In this document: positions 13,379 through 22,587 of the stretch, piece after piece | How the letters are laid out: every line of letters begins with the position of its first letter | Position numbering within the stretch: position 1 is the stretch's first letter | Assembly: GCF_025195125.1 (NCBI RefSeq) | Contig: NZ_JAMGSL010000017.1 | Coordinates: forward strand, 106,304 to 150,016 | Length of the DNA: 43,713 nt | Direction of reading: 5' to 3' | Origin: Streptomyces sp. Je 1-79 | GTDB taxonomy: Bacteria; Actinomycetota; Actinomycetes; Streptomycetales; Streptomycetaceae | Program-made: the position numbers and the translations under genes | Notes under the pieces: generated by a model | What the model saw: only the letters and a program-made list of their open reading frames with translations | The model's database searches: none | What the model was told of the DNA's origin: nothing

Positions 13379-15793
13379 TTGGCCACGACAACACCCGCCC
13401 CGCCAGTGCAGGCGGGCGGCCACACCTCCGACGGTGCGCCCATGTCGCACCGGCAGATCATGGAGGCGCTCTCCGGGCTGCTGCTCGGCATGTTCGTCGC
13501 CATCCTGTCGTCGACGATCGTCTCCAACGCCCTCCCGCAGATCATCACGGACCTGGGCGGCGGCCAGTCCGCCTACACCTGGGTCGTGACGGCGGCCCTG
13601 CTGTCGATGACCGCGACCACCCCGCTCTGGGGCAAGCTCGCGGACCTCTTCTCCAAGAAGCTGCTCGTCCAGATAGCCCTGCTCATCTACGTCGGGGGCT
13701 CGGTCGTCGCCGGTCTCTCCCAGAACACCGGCATGCTCATCGCCTGCCGTGTCGTCCAGGGCATCGGCGTCGGCGGTCTGACCGCCCTCTCCCAGATCAT
13801 CCTGGCCGCGATGATCGCCCCGCGTGAGCGCGGCCGGTACAGCGGCTACCTCGGCGCCACCTTCGCCGTCGCCACCGTCGGAGGCCCGCTGCTCGGCGGC
13901 GTCATCACCGACACCGACTGGCTCGGCTGGCGCTGGTGCTTCTACGTCGGCGTGCCCTTCGCGCTGATCGCGCTGCTCGTCCTGCAGAAGACGCTGAAGC
14001 TCCCCGTCGTGAAGCGCAAGGTCAAGGTCGACTGGACCGGCGCCTTCGTCATCAGCGCCGCCGTCTCCCTCCTCCTGATCTGGGTGACCTTCGCGGGCGA
14101 CAAGTACGACTGGATGTCCTGGCAGACGGCCGCCATGGTCGGCGGCTCCGTCCTCCTCGGCGCGCTCTTCGTCCTCGTCGAGTCCCGGGCGAGCGAGCCG
14201 ATCATCCCGCTGCGCCTCTTCCGCAACCGCACCATCACCCTCGCCTCGCTCGCCTCGCTCTTCGTGGGCGTCGCGATGTTCGCGGGCACGGTCTTCTTCA
14301 GCCAGTACTTCCAGCTGGCCCGCAACGAGTCGCCGACGATGTCCGGCGTCCTCACCATCCCGATGATCGCCGGTCTCTTCGTCTCCTCGACCGTCTCCGG
14401 CATGATCATCACCAAGACCGGCCGGTGGAAGGCCTGGCTGGTCGCCGGCGGCGCCCTGACGGCCGGCGGACTCGGCCTGCTCGGCACGATCCGCTACGAC
14501 ACGGAGTACTGGCACATCGCGCTCTTCATGGGCGTCATGGGTCTCGGCCTCGGCATGATGATGCAGAACCTGGTGCTCTGCACGCAGAACCAGGTGGCCC
14601 CGGCCGACCTCGGTTCCGCCTCCTCCGTCGTCACCTTCTTCCGCTCGCTCGGCGGCGCGATCGGCGTCTCGGCGCTCGGCGCCGTGCTTGCCCACCGGGT
14701 CACCCACTACGTCCAGGACGGCATGGCCGCCCTCGGCCCGAAGGCCGCGGGCATGGCCGGAGGCGGCACGGGCGGCGGCATCCCGGACATGGACAAGCTG
14801 CCGGCCCCGATCCGTACCGTCATGGAGGACGCCTACGGACACGGCGTCGGAGACGTCTTCCTCTACTCGGCCCCCTTCGCGCTGCTCGCCTTCCTGGTGA
14901 CGCTCTTCATCAAGGAGGTCGCGCTGAAGAGCGGTACGGCCGCCAAGGCGGAGACCGCCCCGGTGACGCCGGACGAGCCGGAGGCCGACACGGCCACCGC
15001 GGCCGGCACCCCGGTCGCCGTCTCCACCGGCCTGACCGTCGGCGGCACCGTCCGCACGGGCGAAGGGGCGGACCTGCCCGGCGCGACGCTCACGCTGATC
15101 TCGCTCGGCGGGCAGCAGCTCGGCCGCTCGGTCGTCGACGCCGGGGGCCGGTACGCCCTCGACGCCCCGGCCGCCGGTTCGTACGTCCTCATCGCCTCCG
15201 CCGACGGCTTCCAGCCGCAGGCCTCCACGGTCGTCGTGAACGACGGCCCGCTCTCCCACGACGTGCTCCTGACCGGCACCAGCGGACTCACCGGCTCGGT
15301 GACGGCCGCCGGGAACGGCGCGCCCGTGGACGGGGCGATGGTCGTGATCACGGACGTGCGGGGCGAGGTGCTGGCCACCGGCAAGTCCGGCGCGGACGGC
15401 TCCTTCGCCTTCGCCGAGCTGGTCCCGGGCGCGGTCACGGTCGCGGTCACCGCCGGCGGGTACCGCCCGCAGGCACTGCCCGTGGAGATCGGCGGCCAGG
15501 GCGTGACCCGGCTCGACGTGGCCCTCGCGGCCGGAGCGGTCGTCCACGGGACGGTCCGCGCGGGCCTCGACCACCGGCCGCTGGCCGACGCGCGGGTGAC
15601 CCTGGTCGACGCCGCCGGGAACGTGAAGGCCTCGGCGACGACCGACACGGACGGCGCGTACGCCTTCGCGGACCTGGACACCGGCGAGTACACGCTCATC
15701 GCGACCGGCTACCCGCCGGTGGCGGGACGGCTGACCGTGACCGGCGCCGGGGTCGACGGTCACGACATCGAACTCGCCCACCCGGGCGAGTGA
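13379..15793 (+). CDS. DHA2-type MFS transporter fused to three carboxypeptidase-regulatory-like domains
   Basis: An 804-aa drug:proton antiporter-type transporter. Residues about 25-520 are a 14-helix MFS domain with motif D1 (LSSTIVSNALPQI), motif A region (LWGKLADLFSKK) and the antiporter motif C region (VATVGGPLLGGV). A charged linker (about 520-550) leads to three tandem beta domains of about 80 residues starting near 554, 635 and 720, each with a G-x-V opening strand and a D-A/T-G-x-Y/F-x-F/L turn typical of CarboxypepD_reg/Ig-like modules. With 14 helices the C-terminus should be cytosolic. TTG at 13379 follows AAGGAAG; an ATG at 13442 is an alternative. In an operon with marR. Confidence 0.88.
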   Translation: MATTTPAPPVQAGGHTSDGAPMSHRQIMEALSGLLLGMFVAILSSTIVSNALPQIITDLGGGQSAYTWVVTAALLSMTATTPLWGKLADLFSKKLLVQIALLIYVGGSVVAGLSQNTGMLIACRVVQGIGVGGLTALSQIILAAMIAPRERGRYSGYLGATFAVATVGGPLLGGVITDTDWLGWRWCFYVGVPFALIALLVLQKTLKLPVVKRKVKVDWTGAFVISAAVSLLLIWVTFAGDKYDWMSWQTAAMVGGSVLLGALFVLVESRASEPIIPLRLFRNRTITLASLASLFVGVAMFAGTVFFSQYFQLARNESPTMSGVLTIPMIAGLFVSSTVSGMIITKTGRWKAWLVAGGALTAGGLGLLGTIRYDTEYWHIALFMGVMGLGLGMMMQNLVLCTQNQVAPADLGSASSVVTFFRSLGGAIGVSALGAVLAHRVTHYVQDGMAALGPKAAGMAGGGTGGGIPDMDKLPAPIRTVMEDAYGHGVGDVFLYSAPFALLAFLVTLFIKEVALKSGTAAKAETAPVTPDEPEADTATAAGTPVAVSTGLTVGGTVRTGEGADLPGATLTLISLGGQQLGRSVVDAGGRYALDAPAAGSYVLIASADGFQPQASTVVVNDGPLSHDVLLTGTSGLTGSVTAAGNGAPVDGAMVVITDVRGEVLATGKSGADGSFAFAELVPGAVTVAVTAGGYRPQALPVEIGGQGVTRLDVALAAGAVVHGTVRAGLDHRPLADARVTLVDAAGNVKASATTDTDGAYAFADLDTGEYTLIATGYPPVAGRLTVTGAGVDGHDIELAHPGE

Positions 15794-15799
15794 CCGACT

Positions 15800-15869
15800 C
15801 CCGGCCGCGCTTCGAGCGGACGCGGCCGGGTCCGGGGCGGCAGGGGTCATGGGGACGGCCTGCCGCCCC
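15800..15869 (+). terminator. Two consecutive hairpins between the MFS and YceI genes
   Basis: Hairpin 1 has 10-bp arms 15800-15809 and 15821-15830; hairpin 2 has 11-bp arms 15834-15844 and 15859-15869, followed by CTTGTTCTTC. The second looks like a terminator or partial attenuator, which would reduce YceI expression relative to the transporter. Confidence 0.6.
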
Positions 15870-15902
15870 GCTTGTTCTTCGTAGTGAGGGTTGAGGGTAC
15901 GG

Positions 15903-16706
15903 ATGGGACTGCACGCACAGGTACGGACCCGCGACGGGTGGCCGGTCGAGCACGCGGTGGTGACCGTGACGGACGGTTCGGGCGGGCAGGTCCTGCGGGC
16001 GACGGCCGACGGGGACGGCGTCGTCCGGGCGGAGGCCGCCCTGGCCCCGGGGGCGTACACGGTGGTGGTGACCGCGCTCGGCTACGCGCCGGACGCGCGC
16101 ACCGCGCTGGTGGGCGGCGCCGGACGCGCGGAGGTGGGGACGGTCGTCCTGGCCCGCTCGGGCGGTACGGAGCTGCCGCCGCCGGGAACGTGGACCGTGG
16201 ACGCGGCGCACTCCTCGGTGGGCGCGGTGGCCCAGCACCTGGGGATCTCCAGCGTGCACGGCCGGTTCACCGAGTTCACCGGCCGGGTCGAGATCGCGCC
16301 GGACGTCCTGGCCTCGCGTGTGGAGGCGGTCGTCGCGGCCGCGTCGATCGACACCGGCAACGGCCTGCGCGACAAGCACCTGCGGTCCGAGGACTTCCTC
16401 GACGTCGACCGCTTCCCGGACCTCACGTACCGCAGCACGGCGCTGCGGGCGGCCGGCCCGGACCGGTGGACGGTGGACGGCGAGCTGACCCTGCGGGGCG
16501 TCACCCGGCAGGTGCCTGTGGACCTCACCTACCTGGGCACGGGCGCGGACCCGTGGGGCGGGGTGCGGGCGGCGTTCCGCGCGGAGACCGAACTGCGGCG
16601 CGAGGACTTCGCGATGAACTACAACCAGGTGGTGTCGGCGGGCATCGCGGCGATCGGCGCGACGCTGCGGGTGACCCTGGACATCCAGGCGGTACGGGAG
16701 GACTGA
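15903..16706 (+). CDS. YceI-family protein with N-terminal carboxypeptidase-regulatory-like domain
   Basis: A 267-aa two-domain protein. Residues 1-85 form the same kind of beta domain as the tail of the preceding transporter (HAVVTVTDGSGG, GAYTVVVTALGY). Residues about 97-265 are a YceI lipocalin-like barrel (TWTVDAAHSSVGAVAQHL, RVEAVVAAASIDTGN, LRSEDFLDVDRFPDLTY, FAMNYN). YceI proteins bind long isoprenoid or lipid chains and many are periplasmic; here there is no signal peptide, so the protein should be cytosolic. The ATG at 15903 follows GAGGGT. Shared accessory domain and adjacency suggest it works with the transporter. Confidence 0.88.
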   Translation: MGLHAQVRTRDGWPVEHAVVTVTDGSGGQVLRATADGDGVVRAEAALAPGAYTVVVTALGYAPDARTALVGGAGRAEVGTVVLARSGGTELPPPGTWTVDAAHSSVGAVAQHLGISSVHGRFTEFTGRVEIAPDVLASRVEAVVAAASIDTGNGLRDKHLRSEDFLDVDRFPDLTYRSTALRAAGPDRWTVDGELTLRGVTRQVPVDLTYLGTGADPWGGVRAAFRAETELRREDFAMNYNQVVSAGIAAIGATLRVTLDIQAVRED

Positions 16707-16725
16707 GCGCCGCCCGTACCCGCCG

Positions 16726-17502
16726 TCAGGAGCCTTCGCGGGCCTCGCGGGCGACCATGGCCTCGATGCCCGCGACCAGCACCTCCAGGGCGTAGTCGAA
16801 GTCGCGGTCCCAGATCTCGCTGACGCTGCCGTGCGAGGCCCGTTCGTCGAGGATCTCCGCCATCGGTTCGAGCGCCTCCACGAACTGCGGATCGTCACGG
16901 AAGGCCTTGATCGACTCGCCGTAGAAGTCGTCCTGCGACATCCCCGCCTCGGCCGCCCGGCGCTCGAACTGCGACTCGATCGTCCCGTAGCCGTACACGA
17001 ACTGGAAGACCGCCGACATCGCACCCGGCTGCCGCTGCATCGGCAGCCCGGTGTCCCTGATCGCGTCCTGGATCTTGGTGCCCACGGCGATCGCGTTCGG
17101 CCCGATGTTCAGGTACCGGCCCGCGCTCGGCGACATCCACGGGTGGCGGACCAGCATCCGCCGGTAGTCCAGGGCGAGTACCCGGACCCGGTCCTGCCAC
17201 CTGCCGGCGGCGTCGACCGCGTCGAGGTCGATCTCCGCGTAGACGGAGTCGACGGCGTACTCGATGATGTCGTCCTTGGTGTCCACGTACCAGTACAACG
17301 ACATCGCCGTGACGCCCAGTTCTGTCGCCAGCTTGCGCATCGAGAGGCCGCCCAGGCCGTCCTCGTCCAGCATCCGGATCGAGGTCGCCACGATCCGGTC
17401 GCGGTCGAGGCCGGCCGGCCCGCCTCCGCCGCGCGGTGTCCGCTGGTCGAGCCACACACTGGAACCCGCCGGGTTCTTGGCCCGGTCGGCGGCCTTGACC
17501 AT
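16726..17502 (-). CDS. TetR-family regulator with TetR_C-like domain
   Basis: A 258-aa repressor. The ATG at 17502 has a near-perfect GGAGG eight bases away. HTH: DRIVATSIRMLDEDGLGGLS, then MRKLATELGVTAMSLYWYVDTKDDI, the form seen in tetracycline-repressor-like proteins (residues about 38-85). The larger C-terminal half (LALDYRRMLVRHPWM, FQFVYGYGTIESQFE) resembles TetR_C-type ligand-binding domains. It lies 43 bp downstream of the MFS pump gene on the same strand and probably controls it. GTGAGCTCAC, a 10-bp palindrome, sits at 17514-17523 just before its ribosome binding site. Confidence 0.88.
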   Translation of the reverse strand: MVKAADRAKNPAGSSVWLDQRTPRGGGGPAGLDRDRIVATSIRMLDEDGLGGLSMRKLATELGVTAMSLYWYVDTKDDIIEYAVDSVYAEIDLDAVDAAGRWQDRVRVLALDYRRMLVRHPWMSPSAGRYLNIGPNAIAVGTKIQDAIRDTGLPMQRQPGAMSAVFQFVYGYGTIESQFERRAAEAGMSQDDFYGESIKAFRDDPQFVEALEPMAEILDERASHGSVSEIWDRDFDYALEVLVAGIEAMVAREAREGS

Positions 17503-17545
17503 CGCGTTCCTCCGTGAGCTCACCTGTCAGCGGTCCGTCACCATG

Positions 17546-19057
17546 CTATGCAGCCGCTTCCCGCTTCTCCGACCGTTCGGCGCGGCGCAGCAGCGCCGCC
17601 GCGACCAGACCGCCCGCGAAGACGGCGACCGCGCCGACCAGTTGGCTGGTCTGGAGTCCGGAGGCGAAGGCGTCGGAGATCTCCGCCCGTTCGGCGTCGC
17701 TCCCGGCCGCGGCGAGGGCCGCGGGCAGCGAGGTCGCGGTGACGGCGACGAGCGCCGCGAACCGGGCGTTGAGCACGGCGCCGAGGACGGCGACACCCAG
17801 GCCGTTGCCGAACTCGGCGAGGGTGCCGTTGATCCCGGCGCCCACGCCCGCCTTCTCCGGCGGGATCGCGCTCATGATGGCGTTGGCCATGGCGGGGGAC
17901 GAGACGGCGATGCCCGCGCCCATCAGGACCAGGCCGAGGAGCATGCCCCAGTAGCTGCCGTCCGTACCTCCGCCGAGCACGGCGATCGAGGTGAGACCGC
18001 CGGCGACCAGGGTCATGCCGAGGAGCACCGCCACCGGGGTGCCGGTCCTCATCACCAGCTTCGGGCCGAGACCGGTCAGGTTGAGGCCGACGATCGTCAG
18101 CGCGAGGGGCGCCATCCGGAGACCGGCCTCCAGCGGCTCGTAACCGAGGACGAACTGCAGGTGCTGGGTGAGGAGGAAGAGCGAGCCGCCCATGCCGAAG
18201 ACGACGAGCAGCGAACCGCCGATGGCACCGATGAACTTCTGGTTGCGGAAGAAGTGCATGTCGAGCATCGGGTACGGGGTGCGCAGCTCCCAGAGCGCGA
18301 AGGCGCCGAGGACGAGCGCGCCGACGGCGGCCGGGAACAGCACCTCGGCGGAGGTCCAGCCGTGCTCGGGGCCGGTGATGATCGCGTAGACGACGGCGGT
18401 CATACCGATCGTGGAGAGCAGCGCGCCGAGCAGGTCGGGGCGCTCGCCCTGGGGGTTCTTCGACTCCGGCACGAGCTTGAGGACGGCGACGAGGCCGATC
18501 AGCGCCACCGGGATGTTGATGAGGAAGATCATCCCCCACCAGAAGTGGTTGAGGATGGCGCCGCCGATCAGCGGGCCTCCGGCGAAGCCCAGCGAGCTGA
18601 CCGTGGACCAGAGCGCGATCGCCTTCACCCGCTCCGAGTCGTCGAAGATCTGCATGACGACGGCGAGGGTGGTGGTCATCAGGAGCGCGCCGCCGACGCC
18701 CATGCCGGCCCGGGCGGCGATCAGCTGCGTGGTGGAACCGGCGAGTCCGGCGGCGAGCGAGCCGAGGCCGAAGAGCGCGAGGCCGACGGCGAGGAGCTTC
18801 TTGCGGCCGTAGCGGTCGGCGGCGTTTCCGGCGGTGAGCAGGAGGCCGGACTGGACGAGCGAGTACGCGTTGATCATCCACTGGATGTCGGTGGTGGTCG
18901 CGTGGAGTTCGGAGGTCAGCGAGGGGATCGCGACGCTCAGGACGGTGTTGTCGAGCAGCACGGTGAGCTGGGCGAGGCAGATGACGCCGAGGATCAGCCA
19001 GCGCTGCGGGTGGCCGCCGGTGGTGGCGGGTGAGGAGGCGGCGGTCGTCGCCGTCAT
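17546..19057 (-). CDS. DHA2 (EmrB/QacA-type) MFS efflux transporter
   Basis: A 503-aa, 14-helix drug:proton antiporter. Motif D1 reads LDNTVLSVAIPSL, motif A NAADRYGRKKLL, and motif C region SSLGFAGGPLIGGAI. The ATG at 19057 is preceded by AAGGGGGAACC. The first 16 residues (Thr/Ala/Ser) are cytosolic. Translation start and ribosome site lie directly next to a 45-bp inverted repeat that could act on DNA or RNA. Likely operon with the downstream TetR gene. Substrate cannot be read from sequence; QacA-type pumps export cationic or aromatic drugs. Confidence 0.92.
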   Translation of the reverse strand: MTATTAASSPATTGGHPQRWLILGVICLAQLTVLLDNTVLSVAIPSLTSELHATTTDIQWMINAYSLVQSGLLLTAGNAADRYGRKKLLAVGLALFGLGSLAAGLAGSTTQLIAARAGMGVGGALLMTTTLAVVMQIFDDSERVKAIALWSTVSSLGFAGGPLIGGAILNHFWWGMIFLINIPVALIGLVAVLKLVPESKNPQGERPDLLGALLSTIGMTAVVYAIITGPEHGWTSAEVLFPAAVGALVLGAFALWELRTPYPMLDMHFFRNQKFIGAIGGSLLVVFGMGGSLFLLTQHLQFVLGYEPLEAGLRMAPLALTIVGLNLTGLGPKLVMRTGTPVAVLLGMTLVAGGLTSIAVLGGGTDGSYWGMLLGLVLMGAGIAVSSPAMANAIMSAIPPEKAGVGAGINGTLAEFGNGLGVAVLGAVLNARFAALVAVTATSLPAALAAAGSDAERAEISDAFASGLQTSQLVGAVAVFAGGLVAAALLRRAERSEKREAAA

Positions 19058-19063
19058 GGTTCC

Positions 19064-19108
19064 CCCTTGTACGGTGTACGGGATGAGGTCCCGTACACCG
19101 TACAAGGG
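19064..19108 (-). promoter_or_regulatory. Perfect 45-bp inverted repeat before the MFS pump
   Basis: Arms of 20 bp (19064-19083 and 19089-19108) are exact complements around TGAGG. Each arm also contains a smaller GTAC-N3-GTAC dyad, so it could be two repressor sites. In RNA it would fold into a 20-bp hairpin whose 3' strand includes part of the AAGGGGG ribosome site. On the minus strand CTGACC-N16-TATACA lies about 10-40 bp upstream and could be the promoter, putting the hairpin in the 5' leader. Confidence 0.75.
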
Positions 19109-19130
19109 CGCCTCTTACGCTGTATAGCGA

Positions 19131-21305
19131 TTACTTCGCGCGGGTCAGGTCGTAGAGGGTGGTGCCGTCGACGGTGACCTGCTCGAAGGTGTCCGTGACC
19201 CACGCGGAGATGTCCGATCCACCGCCCATGCCCCCTCCGCCACCGCCCGTGACGCCACCGATGAAGTAGTGGATCTTCCCCTCGGCGACGTACTGCTTGA
19301 ACCGGGCGAGGGTCGGGGACGGGTCGCTGCCGTTGAAGCCGCCGATCGCCATCACGGGCTCCCCGGTGGCGAGCTGGTAACTGGCGGCGTTCTGCGCGCC
19401 GATGGCCGCCGCGACCCAGGTGTAGTCGTCGGCGCCGGCGAGGAGGGTGGCCTTGGTCTTGGAGCCGACGGAGGCGCCGTTGAGGAGCCCGCCCATGCCG
19501 CCACCGCCGCCGGGACCGCCGCGCTCCATGCCCTGCGGCGGCGTACCCCCGGGCATCTGGCCGCCCTGACCGCCGGGGGCCTGACCGCCGGGAGCTTGGC
19601 CGCCTTGCCCGCCCTGGCCAGGCATCTGACCACCCGGCATCTGCCCGCCCTGGCCACCCGGCACCATGCCTCCCGGCGCCTGGCCTTGACCTTGGCCTTG
19701 GCCGTCCGGGCCCTGGCCGCCCTGGCCGCCGGGGCCCTGGCCGTCGCCCATGCGCATGCCGCCCGGGCGGCCGCCCATGCCGCCGCCCGACGGGCCCGCC
19801 GTCACGATCGACCCCTGGTGTCCGGTGCCCAGCGTCTCCAGCGTGTACGCGAACGGTCCCGCGAACCCCGCCGCCAGAGCGAGCCCCGCGATCCCGAGCC
19901 CGATCCGCCGGTCGAGCCGGCCCGCGAGCAGGAGCCCGATCGCGGCGGCCGAGCCCGCCGCCAGGACCGCCCAGCGCAGCCACGGCAGCCAGTCCGGAGT
20001 CCGGCCGAGCAGGACGTACGCCCAGACCGCCGTCGCCGCGACCGTCACCGCGAGGGCCGCCGAGGCGAGGAAGCGGCCCCGCTCCTCCCACAGGACGCTC
20101 GCGCCCATGCCGACGAGCGCCGCGACGTACGGGGCCAGGGCCACCGTGTAGTACTCGTGGAAGATCCCGGCCATGAAGCTGAACACGGCCAGCGTGATCA
20201 GCAACGAACCGCCCCAGACGAGGAACGCGGAGCGGGCGGTGTCCGTGCGGGACGAGCGCCAGGTGATCACCAGACCGGCCACGAGCAGGACCAGCGCGGC
20301 GGGCAGGAGCCAGGAGATCTGGCCGCCGACGGCGTCGTCGAACATCCGCCCGATGCCGGTCTCGCCCCAGCCGCCACCACCACCGCCGCCGCGGCCACCG
20401 CCCCCGCCGCCGACGCTTCCGGTCTCGTTGCCGTTGATCCGGCCGAGGCCGTTGTAGCCGAAGGTGAGCTCCAGGAAGCTGTTCTTCTGCGAGCCTCCGA
20501 TGTACGGCCGCGAGGACGCCGGCCAGAGCTCCACCACGGCCACCCACCAGCCGGCCGAGACGACCATCGCGAGCCCGCCGAGCGCCAGCCGGCCGAGCCG
20601 GCGGCGGAACCCGCCCGGCGCGCACACCCCGTACACGAGCGCCAGCGGCGGCAGGATCAGGAACGCCTGGAGCGTCTTGGCGAGGAACGCGAAACCGAGG
20701 GCGACCCCGGCCCACACCAGCCACTTCGCGCCGCTCTCCGCGTCCTCCAGCGCCCGCAGCACGCAGTACACGGCGACCGTCATCAGCAGCGCGAGCAGCG
20801 CGTCCGGGTTGTTGAAGCGGAACATCAGCGCCGCGACCGGCGTGAGGGCGAGGGCCGCGCCGGCGATCAGCCCGGCGCCCGCGCCGAAGCGGCGCCGTAC
20901 CGCCGCGTAGAGGACGGCGACGGTCGCCACCCCCATCAGCACCTCGGGCAGGAGGATCTGCCAGGACCCGAGCCCGAAGAGGCGCACCGACAGGGCCATC
21001 GGCCAGAGGGCGGCCGGCGGCTTGTCGACGGTGATGGCGTTGGCGGCGTCGAGCGAGCCGAAGAAGAAGGCCTTCCAGCTCTCGCTGCCGGCCTGGACGG
21101 CGGCGGAGTAGAAGGAGTTGGCGTAGCCGGAGGCGCTCAGGTTCCAGACGTAGAGCGCGGTGGTGACGGCGAGGAGGGCGAGGAACGCGGGGCGCACCCA
21201 GGGGGCGTCCTCGGCCCGCCCCCGCCGGAGGCGCGCGAGGCGGCCGGCCGGCGCGGGCCCGGCAGGAGGCGCCGGCAGCGCCGACGGGTCGTACGTCGTG
21301 GTCAT
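19131..21305 (-). CDS. GT39/GT83-like polyprenyl-phosphate glycosyltransferase with Gly/Gln-rich insert
   Basis: A 724-aa multi-pass membrane enzyme of the ArnT/mannosyltransferase type. It opens with a Pro/Ala-rich cytosolic tail, then about 12 helices. ANSFYSAAVQAGSESWKAFFF and ITVDKPPAALWPMALSVRLFGL are the acidic first-loop region of the family, and RFNNPDALLALLM is the conserved loop 3. A GGGGG-rich loop and, at about 515-610, a GQGG/MPGG/APGG tract split the C-terminal part, which ends in a soluble domain (DYTWVAAAIGAQ to TLYDLTRAK). Its ATG overlaps the GT2 stop (ATGA), so the two are co-translated: GT2 probably makes the lipid-linked sugar and this enzyme transfers it outside the membrane. 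Confidence 0.88.
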   Translation of the reverse strand: MTTTYDPSALPAPPAGPAPAGRLARLRRGRAEDAPWVRPAFLALLAVTTALYVWNLSASGYANSFYSAAVQAGSESWKAFFFGSLDAANAITVDKPPAALWPMALSVRLFGLGSWQILLPEVLMGVATVAVLYAAVRRRFGAGAGLIAGAALALTPVAALMFRFNNPDALLALLMTVAVYCVLRALEDAESGAKWLVWAGVALGFAFLAKTLQAFLILPPLALVYGVCAPGGFRRRLGRLALGGLAMVVSAGWWVAVVELWPASSRPYIGGSQKNSFLELTFGYNGLGRINGNETGSVGGGGGGRGGGGGGGWGETGIGRMFDDAVGGQISWLLPAALVLLVAGLVITWRSSRTDTARSAFLVWGGSLLITLAVFSFMAGIFHEYYTVALAPYVAALVGMGASVLWEERGRFLASAALAVTVAATAVWAYVLLGRTPDWLPWLRWAVLAAGSAAAIGLLLAGRLDRRIGLGIAGLALAAGFAGPFAYTLETLGTGHQGSIVTAGPSGGGMGGRPGGMRMGDGQGPGGQGGQGPDGQGQGQGQAPGGMVPGGQGGQMPGGQMPGQGGQGGQAPGGQAPGGQGGQMPGGTPPQGMERGGPGGGGGMGGLLNGASVGSKTKATLLAGADDYTWVAAAIGAQNAASYQLATGEPVMAIGGFNGSDPSPTLARFKQYVAEGKIHYFIGGVTGGGGGGMGGGSDISAWVTDTFEQVTVDGTTLYDLTRAK

Positions 21306-22561
21306 CGGGTGTTCCTTGCGAGGGAGGTGTCCGGGAAGACCCAGAGCCGGAAGAGGAGGAAGCGCACGACGGTCGCGGCGAGGTTGGCCACGATCAGCAC
21401 GGCGAGTTCGGTGGAGTGCGCGGGGTCGCCGGTGGCCGCCCCGAGCGCGGCGAGCGAGCCGCTCGTGAGGGCGAGGCCGATACCGAGGACGACGAGCCCC
21501 TGCGCCTGGTGGCGGACGGCCCGGTCCCGGCCCCGTACGCCGAAGGTGAGGCGCCGGTTGGCCGCGGTGTTGGCGACGGCGGAGACCAGGAGGGCGGCGG
21601 CGTTGGCGAGTTGGGGGCCCACGCCGAGCCGGAAGGCCGAGTACAGCGCCACGTAGAAGAGGGTGGACAGCGCGCCGACGGCGCAGAAGCCGAGCAGCTG
21701 CCGGGCAAGCCCGCCGGGAACGCCCGCGAGCCGGCGGTCGCGCGGGTCGTCGCCGAAGGGGCGGGCGAGCCGGTCGAGCGGCAGCGAGCCGGTGGCGAGC
21801 GCCCGGCCGACCCGCCAGACGCCCTTCAGGTCGTCGGTCGCGGTCCGCACGATGTGGACGGTGGAGTCGGGGTCGTCGACCCAGTCGACGGGCACCTCGT
21901 GGATGCGCAGCCCGGCGCGCTCGGCGAGGACCAGCATCTCGGTGTCGAAGAACCAGCCGGTGTCCTCGACCATCGGCAGCAGCCGCTCGGCGACCTCGCC
22001 CCGTATCGCCTTGAACCCGCACTGCGCGTCGGAGAACCGGGCGGCGAGCGAGCCGCGCAGGATCAGGTTGTACGCCCGCGAGACGAACTCCCGCTTCGGC
22101 CCGCGGACGACCCGCGAGGAGCGGGCGAGCCGGGAGCCGATCGCGAGGTCGGAGTGGCCGGAGATGAGCGGCGCGACCAGCGGGAGCAGGGCGTTGAGGT
22201 CCGTGGACAGGTCCACGTCCATGTAGGCGAGGACGGGGGCGTCCGAGTGCGACCAGACGGTGCGCAGCGCCCGGCCGCGGCCCTTCTGCTCCAGCCGTAC
22301 GGACCGCACCTCGGGCAGCTTCGCCGCCAGCTCGGCCGCCACTTCGGGGGTCCGGTCGGTGGAGGCGTTGTCGGCGACCGTGACGCGGAAGCCGTACGGG
22401 AAGGTGCGGGAGAGGTGGTCGTGGAGCCGCAGGACGCACGGCTCCAGGTCCTTCTCCTCGTTGTAGACGGGAATCACCACGTCGAGGACGGGCCGCCCGG
22501 CCATCCCCACGGGCAGGTGGTCCCGGGCGGGGAGGGTGCCCGCGATCGTTTGGGTTCGCAT
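21302..22561 (-). CDS. GT2 polyprenyl-phosphate glycosyltransferase fused to GtrA
   Basis: A 419-aa fusion. Residues about 25-250 are a DPM-synthase-like GT2 domain (VLDVVIPVYNEEKDLE, VADNASTDRT, the metal-binding YMDVDLSTDL, and FSDAQCGFKAI). Residues about 285-405 are a four-helix GtrA domain (LLGFCAVGALSTLFYVAL to RFLLFRLWVF), which flips lipid-linked sugars. The ATG at 22561 has GAGGG upstream; a GTG at 22591 overlapping the kinase stop by four bases is an alternative. Middle gene of the response regulator-kinase-GT2-transferase operon. Confidence 0.9.
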   Translation of the reverse strand: MRTQTIAGTLPARDHLPVGMAGRPVLDVVIPVYNEEKDLEPCVLRLHDHLSRTFPYGFRVTVADNASTDRTPEVAAELAAKLPEVRSVRLEQKGRGRALRTVWSHSDAPVLAYMDVDLSTDLNALLPLVAPLISGHSDLAIGSRLARSSRVVRGPKREFVSRAYNLILRGSLAARFSDAQCGFKAIRGEVAERLLPMVEDTGWFFDTEMLVLAERAGLRIHEVPVDWVDDPDSTVHIVRTATDDLKGVWRVGRALATGSLPLDRLARPFGDDPRDRRLAGVPGGLARQLLGFCAVGALSTLFYVALYSAFRLGVGPQLANAAALLVSAVANTAANRRLTFGVRGRDRAVRHQAQGLVVLGIGLALTSGSLAALGAATGDPAHSTELAVLIVANLAATVVRFLLFRLWVFPDTSLARNTR

Positions 22562-22587
22562 GGCACAGACCCTCGCCAGAACGGCTG

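Noticed and set aside
13376..16060. 894-codon open frame antisense to the MFS and YceI genes
   Set aside because: Glu/Gly/Asp/Arg-rich translation with no fold, typical of the antisense of GC-rich genes; the plus strand has clear families.
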